From: a virus
Direction: 5' to 3' (one strand)
Virus record (IMG/VR): IMGVR_UViG_3300025168_000416
Coordinates: 1-30,292 of that record
Length of the DNA: 30,292 nucleotides
A model generated the notes under the pieces. It searched no databases, had not been told where the DNA came from, and worked only from the letters and a program-made list of their open reading frames with translations. Below are positions 16,701 through 24,152 of the stretch, in pieces (position 1 is the first letter of the stretch; each line of letters begins with the position of its first letter). Position numbers and translations under genes: made by a program.

Positions 16701-19046
16701 AATATCATTTTAAACGATTTTGCGATAGATAAATATGGTCCTGATACAGGGTCTGGTACAACCGTTACTTACGATACCTATGATTACTCTACTGGAGTTA
16801 TAAACGGAACAGATACTTATATAGATGGAACACCAAATAACGACACTACATATAACGAATATGCTGATGGTAATTATCCTGAGGATGGTTACTTAGAAGC
16901 GACTACTAACGGTGCGGGTGGTGCCACCGCGTTTTTGACACAAGACATATCTGCTAATCCATTAGTAATAGATAACTGGTATGAAGTTAGGTTGGTAGGA
17001 GTTAACACAACTGGAAACGACGGCGTACTTGTATCCAACGCTTTAGATCCAAACAGCTTTCCAACAGGATGGGCGATAGGAGGTACGTTGCCTGGTCATT
17101 TAGGTACGATTAGTGCTGGTTCAAGCAAATCAATTAAGTTTAGTGACGAAGGTAGTGGTGAGTGGATAGCTAGATGGCAACAGAAAGATACTAGTGGAGA
17201 CTTGAACGAGTTAAAAATACATTTCTATGATTTCTCTGCTACAGTAGATAGAATAGAGTTTGCAGAAATATACGACACAGTAAACAGTGTAGGAAAAGTT
17301 ACTGGAGGAACTGTTGATGATTGGACTATAAACAACCCCAATGCTAGCGCAACGGGTAATTATATTACTTACCATTACTACAGTCCTAGAAAAAAAGTGT
17401 ACTACCATGGCAACGCTATTAGATGGGGTTACGATTCAACCTGGAGGGATGCTACCCCAACAGGGTTTGTGGATGTTGGTGGAGAAGATAATAACTACGC
17501 TTTACAAGCTGTTTCTATACCAGTTACAAATGACGGTTACGAACTTAGATTTCAAACATCAGTTTTTGATGCTGGGCAAGGCCCCGGAGTAAATACAGGT
17601 AGTTTACAAGGTTATGTTACAGGTGGATTTGAAGACGTTGACACTGGGCATACTTATGGCTTTGAGTTTGATGGAATAGAACAAGGTGGTTACTACAAAG
17701 TTACTGGAAACCTTGATGGCGCAACTAATCCTACTATAGAAAGAGTGCTTTCCGATTATATAACGCCAGCAGGTTCAACCGGAAGTTTAACCGTAGGTAT
17801 AAAAGACTTTTCAGGACCAGGTCACGCAGATAAGGTTTTATTCACACCTACAACCGGATCGTTTTTTAAAGGAAGGTTAGTAAACGTTTCTTTGAAAGAC
17901 GCTACTAATTACTTTACTACAACAAATGCGGAATCATGGTTGTTTGACGGTTTTGATCCAAATTTTGAAGACTATATTGTTTTTGATGACGTTAATGAAA
18001 ACATATTGTTTACAGATGCCCCTAATACGGTTTCTTTACAACAAAACATTGCGCATAATTTTACTACTGGATCTACTGTTCAGTTAAAGTTTGATGCTAT
18101 TGGTATAACTAGTGGTTCTATTAGTGGATATTTTTATAACAACGAGGGAGAAGGGTTTACGTTTGGACCAATTAACGCTGATACGAACTTTGATAGCGAA
18201 GATAACCCCAATAATAGAATTACAATTGGAGACTCTACGGTTACAGGTGGGGAACTATTAAACACCTTTGTTGCGTATGTAGACACTGAATATTTCAGTG
18301 GTACGTTAGATAACTTCGAGTTATATAGAATATACCCTGAGTTTATGCCAAGCACCATCACTTACAGTGAAGACGTTAAGGGTTGGGTGAGCTTTAAATC
18401 GTTTATGCCGGAATCTGGAGTTAGTTTATCAAAAGAACACTACACTATGAAAGAAGGTAAGTTATGGGTTCATCATATTCCGCAGTTTGATTCTTATGAC
18501 AAGGAGATTAATAGAAATACATTTTATGACCAGTTTATAGAGTCTTCTATTACAACGGTTTTAAACGCAGAGCCATCTACAATAAAAATATACAACACAT
18601 TAAACTACGAAGGAACTCAATCTAAAATAAACCTACACACTACTAAAGACGTTTTAGACGCTGGTGGTAACACTGTAACTCTGTCTAACGTTGAAATGTA
18701 CAACTTAAAAGCTAAAGATGGTTGGTACGTAGGTAGCATAACAACTGACAAGCAGAGTGGTAGCATAAAAGAATTTGTAGAAAAAGAAGGTAAGTGGTTT
18801 AATTACATTAAAGGAACTGGAATAACAGACACTACATTGCCGTCCACAGCTGATTTAAGCTTTCAAGGATTAGGAATGGTAGATAATGTAATTTCTAACG
18901 TGTCAAATAGTGGAGCAGGTAGCGCAGCGGCTAGCGGGGCGGCTTCAAGTGGAACAGCTGCGTCAGGTGGAGCAAGCGGGTCGTCAAGTGGATCGTCTAG
19001 TAGTGGATCAAGTGGATCAAGTGGTGGATCAAGTGGCGGATATTAA
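10746..19046 (+). CDS. Giant tail nozzle/hub-like protein with beta-sandwich modules
   Basis: This 2766-residue protein is by far the longest complete gene here. The N-terminus (NTFTQGKMNKDLDERLVPNG) and the segments around residues 420-560 and 1370-1580 (GDYGISKNPESFAKDSYRAY, then YFTDKQRGAVLRLSMDGLTP) look like a tail-tip beta-propeller protein of the T7 gp12/P22 gp10/crAss muzzle type, broken up by long insertions. From about residue 1630 to 2531 I see four successive beta-rich segments of roughly 140-320 residues that look like carbohydrate-binding or jelly-roll modules (about 1631-1950, 2019-2177, 2241-2385, 2397-2531). Residues 2534-2715 are a more conserved-looking C-terminal domain (DVKGWVSFKSFMPESGVSLS). 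The last 47 residues are almost only Gly, Ser and Ala. It follows the ring gene by three bases. It probably forms the tail tube exit and contacts the cell surface. The family call is from memory; module borders are approximate. Confidence 0.7.
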   Translation: MPEIKNTFTQGKMNKDLDERLVPNGQYRDAMNVQLSTSDGSDIGTVQNILGNKSIENVVDINDAKCVGSVSDEGKNRLFWFIKSNYVDAIIEYSVDMGVSAVLVDTKANTSESVLKFPNNIITGINVFDNLLLWTDNTNEPRRINIDRCKKGNPAITSLQTAPHTKLIVQDVDEGDIKEDHITVIKKSPLKPLSYTILPSSLDNKKPLFEKIFPRFSYRYKYIDGEYSTFAPFTDAVFNSLYSEDLEGDPYNQNNAYGTEDPYNNGMRNMINSVTLYNFIAGDMPKDVVEVDLLYKQENSTVIYILENIKNDSSYWNNDGSNASSSYKGSFEVKTENIYAAVPENQSLRIWDNSPKSALAQEVTGNRVVYANYKQGYDLLDQNNNSLTPVSRASYVNRNILEDSYDFEKGGIPSLKSQRDYQVGVVYGDKYGRETPVFTNEDSSFKTIWEDASSSNQIEASLSTTHPKWADYYKFFVKETSGEYYNLIMDAVYTPTVEDLDEINEKHVWLSFPSSDRNKISTEDYMSVKRFLDPTVTSAVSTENKYKVLDVQNEAPEAIKYKYLRYGNISNDNDDLNSLFFTDATLRPVAGSDYIMISKTAYLNHVQGKGMNLTLNEPTGASENIGDLYIKFTRTSGDGEDQTDRYKVNNVRVSGTTYLIKLEKGISTTDAAIIIDEADPANPDFKSDVNMVIDRKVVKNLEAFSGRFFVKISRRGVVGDLQDAEETELINRVTEEKNIYWHADVRNTTDYNPTTGIINSDSEHTNVSNSTLTTKTVANISSNITNTETGWDTILTAVEPASKFFIDNMYFAASQPNLTDEAYARYSGHGWKGGTPSPIGDIRYPTWQGLNILGDNTADFAPPLPSHYEQQGFGTSNQDRRSVGHPNINVVKPNDPGDNGENMINGMDGIIKTDVNQIDGNGIKKWKKNVAVGYTGNSTYYQNDYGNVSGKQVIHLSFLGPGADLHNGNFISASTLSGRGANGLARQLQGIFGGGVFTNENGFNIRGENSILCEQVKNGLVTKTNNPGTTTGSHGKEGYGTTTTHLNNHLRQWLPEWSGGNYNADVKRVIDRLQGGVKFRFEGDTDRVFTIESVKVKRLYNHTSWRKIFKWDGVANSGNVVTRGDSVEDAAVAWGNTAPGATATGLAGDLYTKIKDFGKRNNRRVCYIITLTDDSPDIINGAFNPVDGNENSGHALNSVDFEKIQFIDPGFNLLSGNISQNPAIWETEPKENVDLDIYYEAGQACPITLTDENRELFAPVGCRVEISGTPSLATGDPNVIGSPYSVTFPSENNLSSWADGNVIVLDLGVDSEDGSATNLIYNGIKVKFIREDGSYTTGAIVDGDPATAPTYALNNRKEFEIRPLTETGLGWYNCFSFGNGIESNRIRDDFNAMKISNGVIANSTLDRLYAEEHRKNGLVYSGIYNSTNSINNLNQFIAAEKITKDLNPTYGSIQKLFSRRISLIAFCEDRVVGITANKNALYNADGNPQIVASNAVLGDANPFVGDYGISKNPESFAKDSYRAYFTDKQRGAVLRLSMDGLTPISDAGMHDYFRDNLKTAGKLIGVYDDHKEDYNLTLTDFLPENVIVNGLIEEGEGGSTESFNTAEIVIDGGFSNGTNVTLPSTPANIANNSDLDSDTIITNYPEITQGSLQAEQEEKVAYNWSFDQPTTPHTIIYHTIEDTNYGDFFSVPVGENTDKASEAMWDFQNYGQGFNATNSGHHPYLKNANGSGTGQSSIWAKTQNLNSDLVDPEVSGVNNTNPTTSSNPNYFANAIDSTIFHKEEYKVTFTVQNYLNPNDTTHHSQTGGSPTDNYIDLQVLLWSNQILNYGNYTTSTMLNFHSDGTTPYFADGIETVSTAEDYNAGWLTSNTHTFNDVPLTNSKTFSFHFMLEGEEGVEIDTLTDPSNNMLLSPIANYFNIRFYNDKSNLSRNSVIIRELKIEKTRKVTSPGNNFSQPYIPAEPPADVLAWAEVEHVAVNDWSANANIILNDFAIDKYGPDTGSGTTVTYDTYDYSTGVINGTDTYIDGTPNNDTTYNEYADGNYPEDGYLEATTNGAGGATAFLTQDISANPLVIDNWYEVRLVGVNTTGNDGVLVSNALDPNSFPTGWAIGGTLPGHLGTISAGSSKSIKFSDEGSGEWIARWQQKDTSGDLNELKIHFYDFSATVDRIEFAEIYDTVNSVGKVTGGTVDDWTINNPNASATGNYITYHYYSPRKKVYYHGNAIRWGYDSTWRDATPTGFVDVGGEDNNYALQAVSIPVTNDGYELRFQTSVFDAGQGPGVNTGSLQGYVTGGFEDVDTGHTYGFEFDGIEQGGYYKVTGNLDGATNPTIERVLSDYITPAGSTGSLTVGIKDFSGPGHADKVLFTPTTGSFFKGRLVNVSLKDATNYFTTTNAESWLFDGFDPNFEDYIVFDDVNENILFTDAPNTVSLQQNIAHNFTTGSTVQLKFDAIGITSGSISGYFYNNEGEGFTFGPINADTNFDSEDNPNNRITIGDSTVTGGELLNTFVAYVDTEYFSGTLDNFELYRIYPEFMPSTITYSEDVKGWVSFKSFMPESGVSLSKEHYTMKEGKLWVHHIPQFDSYDKEINRNTFYDQFIESSITTVLNAEPSTIKIYNTLNYEGTQSKINLHTTKDVLDAGGNTVTLSNVEMYNLKAKDGWYVGSITTDKQSGSIKEFVEKEGKWFNYIKGTGITDTTLPSTADLSFQGLGMVDNVISNVSNSGAGSAAASGAASSGTAASGGASGSSSGSSSSGSSGSSGGSSGGY
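18908..19046 (+). repeat. Low-complexity Gly/Ser-coding repeat at the tail protein C-terminus
   Basis: The end of the 2766-residue gene encodes a tail of about 47 residues made almost only of Gly, Ser and Ala, closing with SSGGSSGGY. The DNA uses short degenerate repeats such as AGTGGATCA, repeated at the extreme end. It likely forms a flexible, disordered tail, and the repeats could change length by replication slippage. Confidence 0.85.
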
Positions 19047-19058
19047 AAATAAAATAAC

Positions 19059-20267
19059 ATGAAATTAATAACTAGTTTTAACATAGATCAATCAGACTTA
19101 CCAGCGTTATCTACTAATAGACAGTTTTCTATTGAAGGAGATCAAGGCGCGGAGCTGATGCTGCAAGTTGTAAATTCTTCACAACAGTTTTACAACTTTA
19201 CAACAAGATCTTTTACCACTGTTTTTAACTCGGAAAACAATTTAAGCGTTGCGTTAAACGGTGGTACTTACAATGATTCTATTACTTTTCCAGCCGCAAG
19301 TGGAGTTACGTACACTATGTTGTTGTTAACAGGTTCTAACGAAGATACTGAAATAAACATTGGGTATATAAAAAACTCTCACAGTGTAACGATAAATCAA
19401 GTAGGAGATAGCACGCTGACTTTTACACCACTATCTGCTACAAGTAGCAATTATGGTGATATGCCGACTAGCGTAACCTCTGTAGGATCTCCAGGTATTT
19501 TTAATATTACAAAATCACTTAGTTGGGATCTTCCAGGTGCGCAAAATGATGCTCGCGGGTTTGGGCTTAGACTGATAAGACAACCTATAGATACTGATTG
19601 GTATTTTCAAACAACAGAAGCTATACTTTCAAATCCAATAGGAGACACTGTTAGTAACAACCAAGTTATAGTAAGCGATTTAACCGATATAGGAACTGGT
19701 ATGGAGTTAATTTTCCACAAAGGTACAACAGCACCAGCAGCAACAACTGTAATAACAGCTATTGATTTAACTACAAAAACAATTACATTTTCAACAAGCA
19801 CGGCTTTTGAAGATGGAGAGACAATGACATTAAGAGCGAAAGGTTCTAATGTTATACAGAAAGCTATTGGAGCTAACATAGACTTCTCTAATTTCAACGC
19901 TAGCACAACCTCGGCAACCTCTGCAGAATTAACTAAAATAGTTCGCACAACAGCGTCAGGTGATAATAACATTGCTTTAGTAGGTACGTATGGTATATCT
20001 GGTGGTGGTTTTGTAACAATGTCTGGTGTTGGGATTAAAAATACTGCTGCAAACACAGTTCAAACGGTGACAGCTGGAAATACAGATGGAAGTATAGAAA
20101 CGGAAGAAACACAACTTATTAAAATAGGTACTGTAATATACTTTACAGGTTCAACACTAACAGTTTCCGTTGCAAACACTTTTACAATAAACTCTCACCC
20201 ATCTGCAAATAAAACAATATATTTAAACTTAGATAATTTTATAACACCAGGAGTGGCTGGATCATAA
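19059..20267 (+). CDS. Beta-rich virion protein of unknown function
   Basis: This 402-residue protein starts MKLITSFNIDQSDLPALSTN. It is rich in Ser, Thr, Asn and Gly and shows alternating beta-strand patterns throughout. There is no membrane segment or catalytic motif. Residues about 205-270 (MELIFHKGTTAPAATTVITA and TKTITFSTSTAFEDGETMTL) resemble the short beta-repeat found in many phage structural and fibre proteins, in which an unstructured turn alternates with an 'IT-I-D-T-T-TITFST' strand pair. The C-terminal 100 residues continue this character. It lies 12 bases after the giant tail gene and 8 bases before a small protein, so it probably belongs to the tail or decorates the virion. A fibre or receptor-contact role is possible. 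I do not recognise a characterised family. Confidence 0.7.
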   Translation: MKLITSFNIDQSDLPALSTNRQFSIEGDQGAELMLQVVNSSQQFYNFTTRSFTTVFNSENNLSVALNGGTYNDSITFPAASGVTYTMLLLTGSNEDTEINIGYIKNSHSVTINQVGDSTLTFTPLSATSSNYGDMPTSVTSVGSPGIFNITKSLSWDLPGAQNDARGFGLRLIRQPIDTDWYFQTTEAILSNPIGDTVSNNQVIVSDLTDIGTGMELIFHKGTTAPAATTVITAIDLTTKTITFSTSTAFEDGETMTLRAKGSNVIQKAIGANIDFSNFNASTTSATSAELTKIVRTTASGDNNIALVGTYGISGGGFVTMSGVGIKNTAANTVQTVTAGNTDGSIETEETQLIKIGTVIYFTGSTLTVSVANTFTINSHPSANKTIYLNLDNFITPGVAGS

Positions 20268-20275
20268 TATAAAAC

Positions 20276-20617
20276 ATGGCAATAAGAATAAACTTAAAAA
20301 ACGATATTGACAACGTTTCCTTACAAATAGGAGACGTTGCTTACTATGTTAAAGATGATGACACTAGCACTTCTGTAACTAGTTTTACTGATAGCGTTGA
20401 AAAAATAGGTGTGATAACTAGTATAGGAACTTCATATATAGTTGTTGACTCAACGGTCGAACCTCCTGCCGGTGCTTTTTTAATGTTTTCTAAAGACAAA
20501 GTAGCAAACAACACTAGTTTACTAGGTTATTTTGCTGAGGTTAAATTAATTAATAACTCTACAGAAAAAGCGGAGCTGTTCGCGTTAAGCTCAGAAATTG
20601 GGTTAAGTAGTAAATAA
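20276..20617 (+). CDS. Small conserved-looking structural protein, unknown function
   Basis: This 113-residue protein begins MAIRINLKNDIDNVSLQIGD. It has regular beta-strand patterns (DVAYYVKDD, KIGVITSIGTSYIVVDS, GAFLMFSKDK) and ends with LLGYFAEVKLINNSTEKAEL followed by a Ser-rich helix. The pattern suggests a small beta-barrel or SH3-like fold of the kind used in tail and neck parts. I recall similar small proteins beside tail genes in uncultured marine phages, but no function is known to me. It sits 8 bases after the 402-residue gene and 41 bases before the first ejection-type gene. There is no signal peptide and no membrane segment. Confidence 0.75.
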   Translation: MAIRINLKNDIDNVSLQIGDVAYYVKDDDTSTSVTSFTDSVEKIGVITSIGTSYIVVDSTVEPPAGAFLMFSKDKVANNTSLLGYFAEVKLINNSTEKAELFALSSEIGLSSK

Positions 20618-20658
20618 AGTACAAAAACTGTAACTATAAATACATAAAACACAACAAT

Positions 20659-21495
20659 ATGGCAAGATTACCAGTGGGATATAGATCTCCTTTTAGTAAA
20701 ATTTCTTCAGTAAAACCTTCACCAATGAAAATTGCTTGGGCTCCAATAATAGCAGCGGCGGCTCCAGGTATAATCGCTGGTATAGGTAGTTTATTCGGTA
20801 GAAAGAAAAGGAAAGCAGAACAAAGAGCTGCTAGAGAAGAGATGGCGCAAGCTAAACAGGCTTTTATGGATATAGAGTATAAAAACCCGTATGCAGATTT
20901 AACAAACCCATACGCTGAAAACGTTTACGAAGACATGACCGTAGACACACAGGCGGCAGATTACTTAAAAGAACAACAACAACAATCACAAGCTAATATA
21001 ATGCAAGGATTAAAAGGAGTTGCAGGTAGTTCTGGCGTAGCTGGTTTAGCACAATCAATGTCTAATGTAGCTACTGGTCAAGCAAGACAAGCATCAGCTG
21101 GAATAGCACAACAAGAAAGAGCTAATCAACAAGCTAGATTAAAAGGCGAGCAACTTAAACAAAAAGGTCAATTTGGAGTTGAAAAAATGCAAGCACAAGG
21201 TGAGCTTTATAAAAGGCAACAAGAAAACACTAGAACAGCATCCATGTACGGTTTAGGTATAGAAAGAGCTAACGCCGCTGACACAGCTAGGTCAACTGCT
21301 AGATCACAATTTATTGGTGGTTTAGGTTCAGCTGCGGCTGGAGTTGCCGGATTATATGCTCCAGGTGGAAGTTTGTATGACACGCTTGGTGGAGATGGTG
21401 CAAGCGCTCCAACTGGAGATATGTATAGTTATCCCACGAATCAATATGCTGATATAGACGACATTCCTGGATTACCTGATTACTTAGCGCGTTAA
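20659..21495 (+). CDS. Internal virion / ejection protein (T7 gp14-like position)
   Basis: This 278-residue protein has one strong hydrophobic segment at residues 25-46 (IAWAPIIAAAAPGIIAGIGS) followed directly by the basic cluster RKKRK (48-52). A long Gln/Ala-rich helical region follows (about 52-215, for example QARQASAGIAQQERANQQAR), then a second Gly/Ala-rich hydrophobic segment near 218-238 (FIGGLGSAAAGVAGLYAPGG). Two short membrane-active segments joined by an amphipathic helical rod are the usual build of small podoviral ejection proteins such as T7 gp14 and P22 gp7, which insert into the outer membrane at the start of infection. It is the first of three genes whose sizes (278, 878, more than 2046 residues) parallel the T7 gp14-gp15-gp16 order. 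No sequence homology to T7 is claimed. Confidence 0.6.
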   Translation: MARLPVGYRSPFSKISSVKPSPMKIAWAPIIAAAAPGIIAGIGSLFGRKKRKAEQRAAREEMAQAKQAFMDIEYKNPYADLTNPYAENVYEDMTVDTQAADYLKEQQQQSQANIMQGLKGVAGSSGVAGLAQSMSNVATGQARQASAGIAQQERANQQARLKGEQLKQKGQFGVEKMQAQGELYKRQQENTRTASMYGLGIERANAADTARSTARSQFIGGLGSAAAGVAGLYAPGGSLYDTLGGDGASAPTGDMYSYPTNQYADIDDIPGLPDYLAR

Positions 21496-21505
21496 AAATT
21501 AAATT

Positions 21506-24142
21506 ATGGCAGAAGAAAAAACAACAGATAAAGACGGTTTACTAGACGATTTAGACACTAGCTTTGACACTCAGTTTAAGGGTGATAAAATGTTAGGTCT
21601 TGGAATGAACGCTATCCAACCTAAAGGCGTGGATAACACAGCGATAGATACTCAAATATCTCAGATAGAAAAACCTGCTAGTGGAAGCGTGTACGATAAA
21701 ATGGCGGCTAGATATAGATCGCAAGGTGAAGGAAAAGTGCTACGTACACAGAAAAACTTAAATAACTTATTTGGACCTACAATAAACTTAATAAAAGAAA
21801 GAGAGGCAGCTGCAGAAGCTAGATTTACTTTATTAAAGGATAAGATGCCTGAGTTTGATGATTCAACTATATTTGGTAATCAGAGTGGCAATGAAATGCC
21901 TATTAAAGATTATGTTATGGGTATTAGTAAGTCAGTAAAAGAAGACTTACGCATGTTATCTCGTTTAAACATTAATGACGAGAGGTATGATGAGGTAAAA
22001 AAGAGGGTTGAAAAAAACCAAGAAGCTATAGTTAATTTTGATGAAATTAACAAGAAGTTGTTAGAGATAAGAAACTCCCAAGACGGTCGTGAAGACCATA
22101 CTCAATGGAGTAAGGGTATGGATCAAACTACTATCGACATGTGGACAGATATATATTCTAGTAAAGGTGAAAACATAAAAATAGTAGATGGTAAGTTAGT
22201 ATGGACAGATACTAGAGGTGAGAGTAGTTATGATTTTGGGAGCGGCGATCCTAGGTTAGGCGCTAAATTCGAAGCACTTGGAGGTACAGAGAATCATCTA
22301 GGTCTTTTGGTAAGACACACTACAGATAGCAAGGGAAAACAAATGGAATTTAAAAACGGAGATACACATAAAGCTGGACCAGATGGTTATTTAGTATCAC
22401 AAGTTCAAACAAATTTAAAAGCAGGTGGATTTACTGATGGAGATGGTAACGAGCTTGAAGTAGATAATGAGTGGGGTCCTAAGTCCCAAGCCGCTTATGA
22501 TAAGTATTTAAGTGAAAAAGACGGATTAGAAAAAGCTTACTTAGATGAAAACTTACCTGAAGATTCAGAGTATAGAAAAACTTCTGGTACTGGTGGTACT
22601 AAAACCATAGACTTAAGTCAGATAGGTGAAGGTCCAACTTTGATAGATAACAAAGGTACTAACATGGACATTGCTTTACGAGGTGAAACTCAAAAGTTTA
22701 TTGAGATGGGTGGAAAAGTAGATGATCCTATGTATAATCAAATGATCAAGTCTAAGCTTTTTGAATTAAACAAAATAGGTCCTCAAGGATTTAAGTCTTT
22801 AATATTTGATGGTATTGGTCTTGAAGATACAGACATGTTTACTGGTTCAAACACTGATTCATTTATTGAAAAAGTTATAGCAGACACTTACGCTGGTGGT
22901 GATATAAGTAAATTATCAGAAAAAGAAATAGAAGGGCACATACAAGAAATGAAATCTGGAGACGTAACGTTGTCTTATAATACAGGAGAAATAGATCCCG
23001 AAACTGGAGAACCAGTTACATCTAGTTTACAATCGTTATTCATGAAGTGGTACAAAGGTGAAATTGATGACGCTATTACAGAAGGTGTGAAATCAAAAGT
23101 AGTAGCTTCGTCAAACCAATCAAACAATAACAACAACAATAACAATAATAGAAGAAAGAAAACTACTACTACTACTACTACTACTACTCCTACCGACACT
23201 AACACAAACGAAAACGATGATTTTAGCGCTCCTTTTATAGAACGTTTTGGAGGTGATTCAAACTCGATGTTTAGTGAACTTACAGAAAAAGGTGCTTTTG
23301 GTATAGATAAAGATAATATTCTTTTTAATTACGACGATAGTGATTATGCTGGTTATAACGAGGGTGGGTTAACAGTAGCTGGTAAACTAAACGAATCTTA
23401 TGGTGTTGATTTAAACACAATTGGAGACCTAGAAGGAACGGACGTGGGCAGTGATGGGCAAAGAATGTCGTTTTATTTTGAAGAAGTTGGTAGCATGGAT
23501 GATGTGATTAGGGTTCATTATAGAAGAGAGGATGGATCGTTAGTTGTTAAGGATTACGAGATAGATACCCTTGACAAGTCAGACGCTGCGTCAGCTACAA
23601 AAATGCAGAAAGATATGAGGCTATGGGTAAATCAAGATTTGAATAAAGTGAAAGCAAGTAAGGGTGCAGATGAGGTATACGTAGGTGAAGAGGGTGGTGA
23701 TTACAATGCAGAAACAGAAACAGAAACAGAAATAGAGGAGAAAAAAGTAACCCCACCTAAAGTTAAAAGTGAAATAATAAAAGATTTAGAAAATATAAAA
23801 GTGGACAAAGGCTTACTAGAGTTTCAGAGTAATTCTAGTGATCACACTGATATTGATGGGAGTAAAGTTTCGTTTTTTGTTCAGATTGGAGTATTTGAAA
23901 ATGATGTAAACGCTGAAACACTAGAGAGAATTAACTCAATTGGTGGAGCTGCAAAAATCCTTGATAAAGGTAATTTATACAAATATATCGCAGGAGCGTA
24001 CGGTTCTTTAACTGAAGCTGAATTTAGAGAGCAGGAGATTAGTCAAAACAGTTCTTCTCATCTTTTTCGTCCATTTATTTATGCTGTTATTGATGGTAAA
24101 CGAGTAGAAGTAGAAGATGCGATTACTTTCTTAAAAAAATAA
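21506..24142 (+). CDS. Ejection-type virion protein with SPOR-like and peptidoglycan-binding-like segments
   Basis: This 878-residue protein starts 10 bases after the preceding gene. Residues about 40-200 are charged and helical. Residues about 293-336 read LVSQVQTNLKAGGF, then VDNEWGPKSQAAY, the pattern of a peptidoglycan-binding_1-type domain ('V-x-x-Q-x-x-L-x-x-x-G' followed by 'VD-x-x-x-GP-x-(S/T)-x-x-A'). Residues 545-561 hold nine Asn, RRKK and nine Thr, a disordered hinge. Residues 788-850 match a SPOR domain: SFFVQIGVF, then NAETLERINSIGGAAKI, then GNLYKYIAGAYGSLTEAEF. SPOR domains bind glycan strands stripped of stem peptides, as at bacterial septa. The neighbours suggest a T7 gp15-like ejection protein, so it may anchor the ejection channel in the cell wall. 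No lysozyme or transglycosylase catalytic pattern was found. The SPOR match is by eye but good. Confidence 0.65.
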   Translation: MAEEKTTDKDGLLDDLDTSFDTQFKGDKMLGLGMNAIQPKGVDNTAIDTQISQIEKPASGSVYDKMAARYRSQGEGKVLRTQKNLNNLFGPTINLIKEREAAAEARFTLLKDKMPEFDDSTIFGNQSGNEMPIKDYVMGISKSVKEDLRMLSRLNINDERYDEVKKRVEKNQEAIVNFDEINKKLLEIRNSQDGREDHTQWSKGMDQTTIDMWTDIYSSKGENIKIVDGKLVWTDTRGESSYDFGSGDPRLGAKFEALGGTENHLGLLVRHTTDSKGKQMEFKNGDTHKAGPDGYLVSQVQTNLKAGGFTDGDGNELEVDNEWGPKSQAAYDKYLSEKDGLEKAYLDENLPEDSEYRKTSGTGGTKTIDLSQIGEGPTLIDNKGTNMDIALRGETQKFIEMGGKVDDPMYNQMIKSKLFELNKIGPQGFKSLIFDGIGLEDTDMFTGSNTDSFIEKVIADTYAGGDISKLSEKEIEGHIQEMKSGDVTLSYNTGEIDPETGEPVTSSLQSLFMKWYKGEIDDAITEGVKSKVVASSNQSNNNNNNNNNRRKKTTTTTTTTTPTDTNTNENDDFSAPFIERFGGDSNSMFSELTEKGAFGIDKDNILFNYDDSDYAGYNEGGLTVAGKLNESYGVDLNTIGDLEGTDVGSDGQRMSFYFEEVGSMDDVIRVHYRREDGSLVVKDYEIDTLDKSDAASATKMQKDMRLWVNQDLNKVKASKGADEVYVGEEGGDYNAETETETEIEEKKVTPPKVKSEIIKDLENIKVDKGLLEFQSNSSDHTDIDGSKVSFFVQIGVFENDVNAETLERINSIGGAAKILDKGNLYKYIAGAYGSLTEAEFREQEISQNSSSHLFRPFIYAVIDGKRVEVEDAITFLKK
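23123..23188 (+). repeat. Asn9 - RRKK - Thr9 coding microsatellite
   Basis: Positions 23123-23149 encode nine Asn with mixed AAC and AAT codons. After AGA AGA AAG AAA, positions 23162-23188 are nine perfect ACT triplets encoding Thr. The tract separates the N-terminal and C-terminal halves of the 878-residue protein. The perfect ACT run could expand or contract in frame by slippage. Confidence 0.95.
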
Positions 24143-24152
24143 AATTATATAA

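Noticed and set aside
17341-17592. 83-codon + strand frame in another phase inside the giant tail gene
   Set aside because: Nested out of frame in a continuous long gene, with no initiation context or recognisable domain.
19607-20056. 149-codon minus-strand open frame opposite the 402-residue gene
   Set aside because: Val/Ile/Ala-rich shadow of a Thr/Asn-rich gene; fully overlapped and without support.
23123-23188. Possible CRISPR or iteron array
   Set aside because: It is a triplet microsatellite in a coding frame with no spacers.
22975-23205. Minus-strand frame with runs of Val and Leu resembling a membrane protein
   Set aside because: The Val and Leu runs are simply the complement of the ACT and AAC/AAT repeats.
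21506-24142. Lysozyme or lytic transglycosylase activity in the 878-residue protein
   Set aside because: Wall-binding-like segments are present, but I found no catalytic Glu context or other hydrolase motif.
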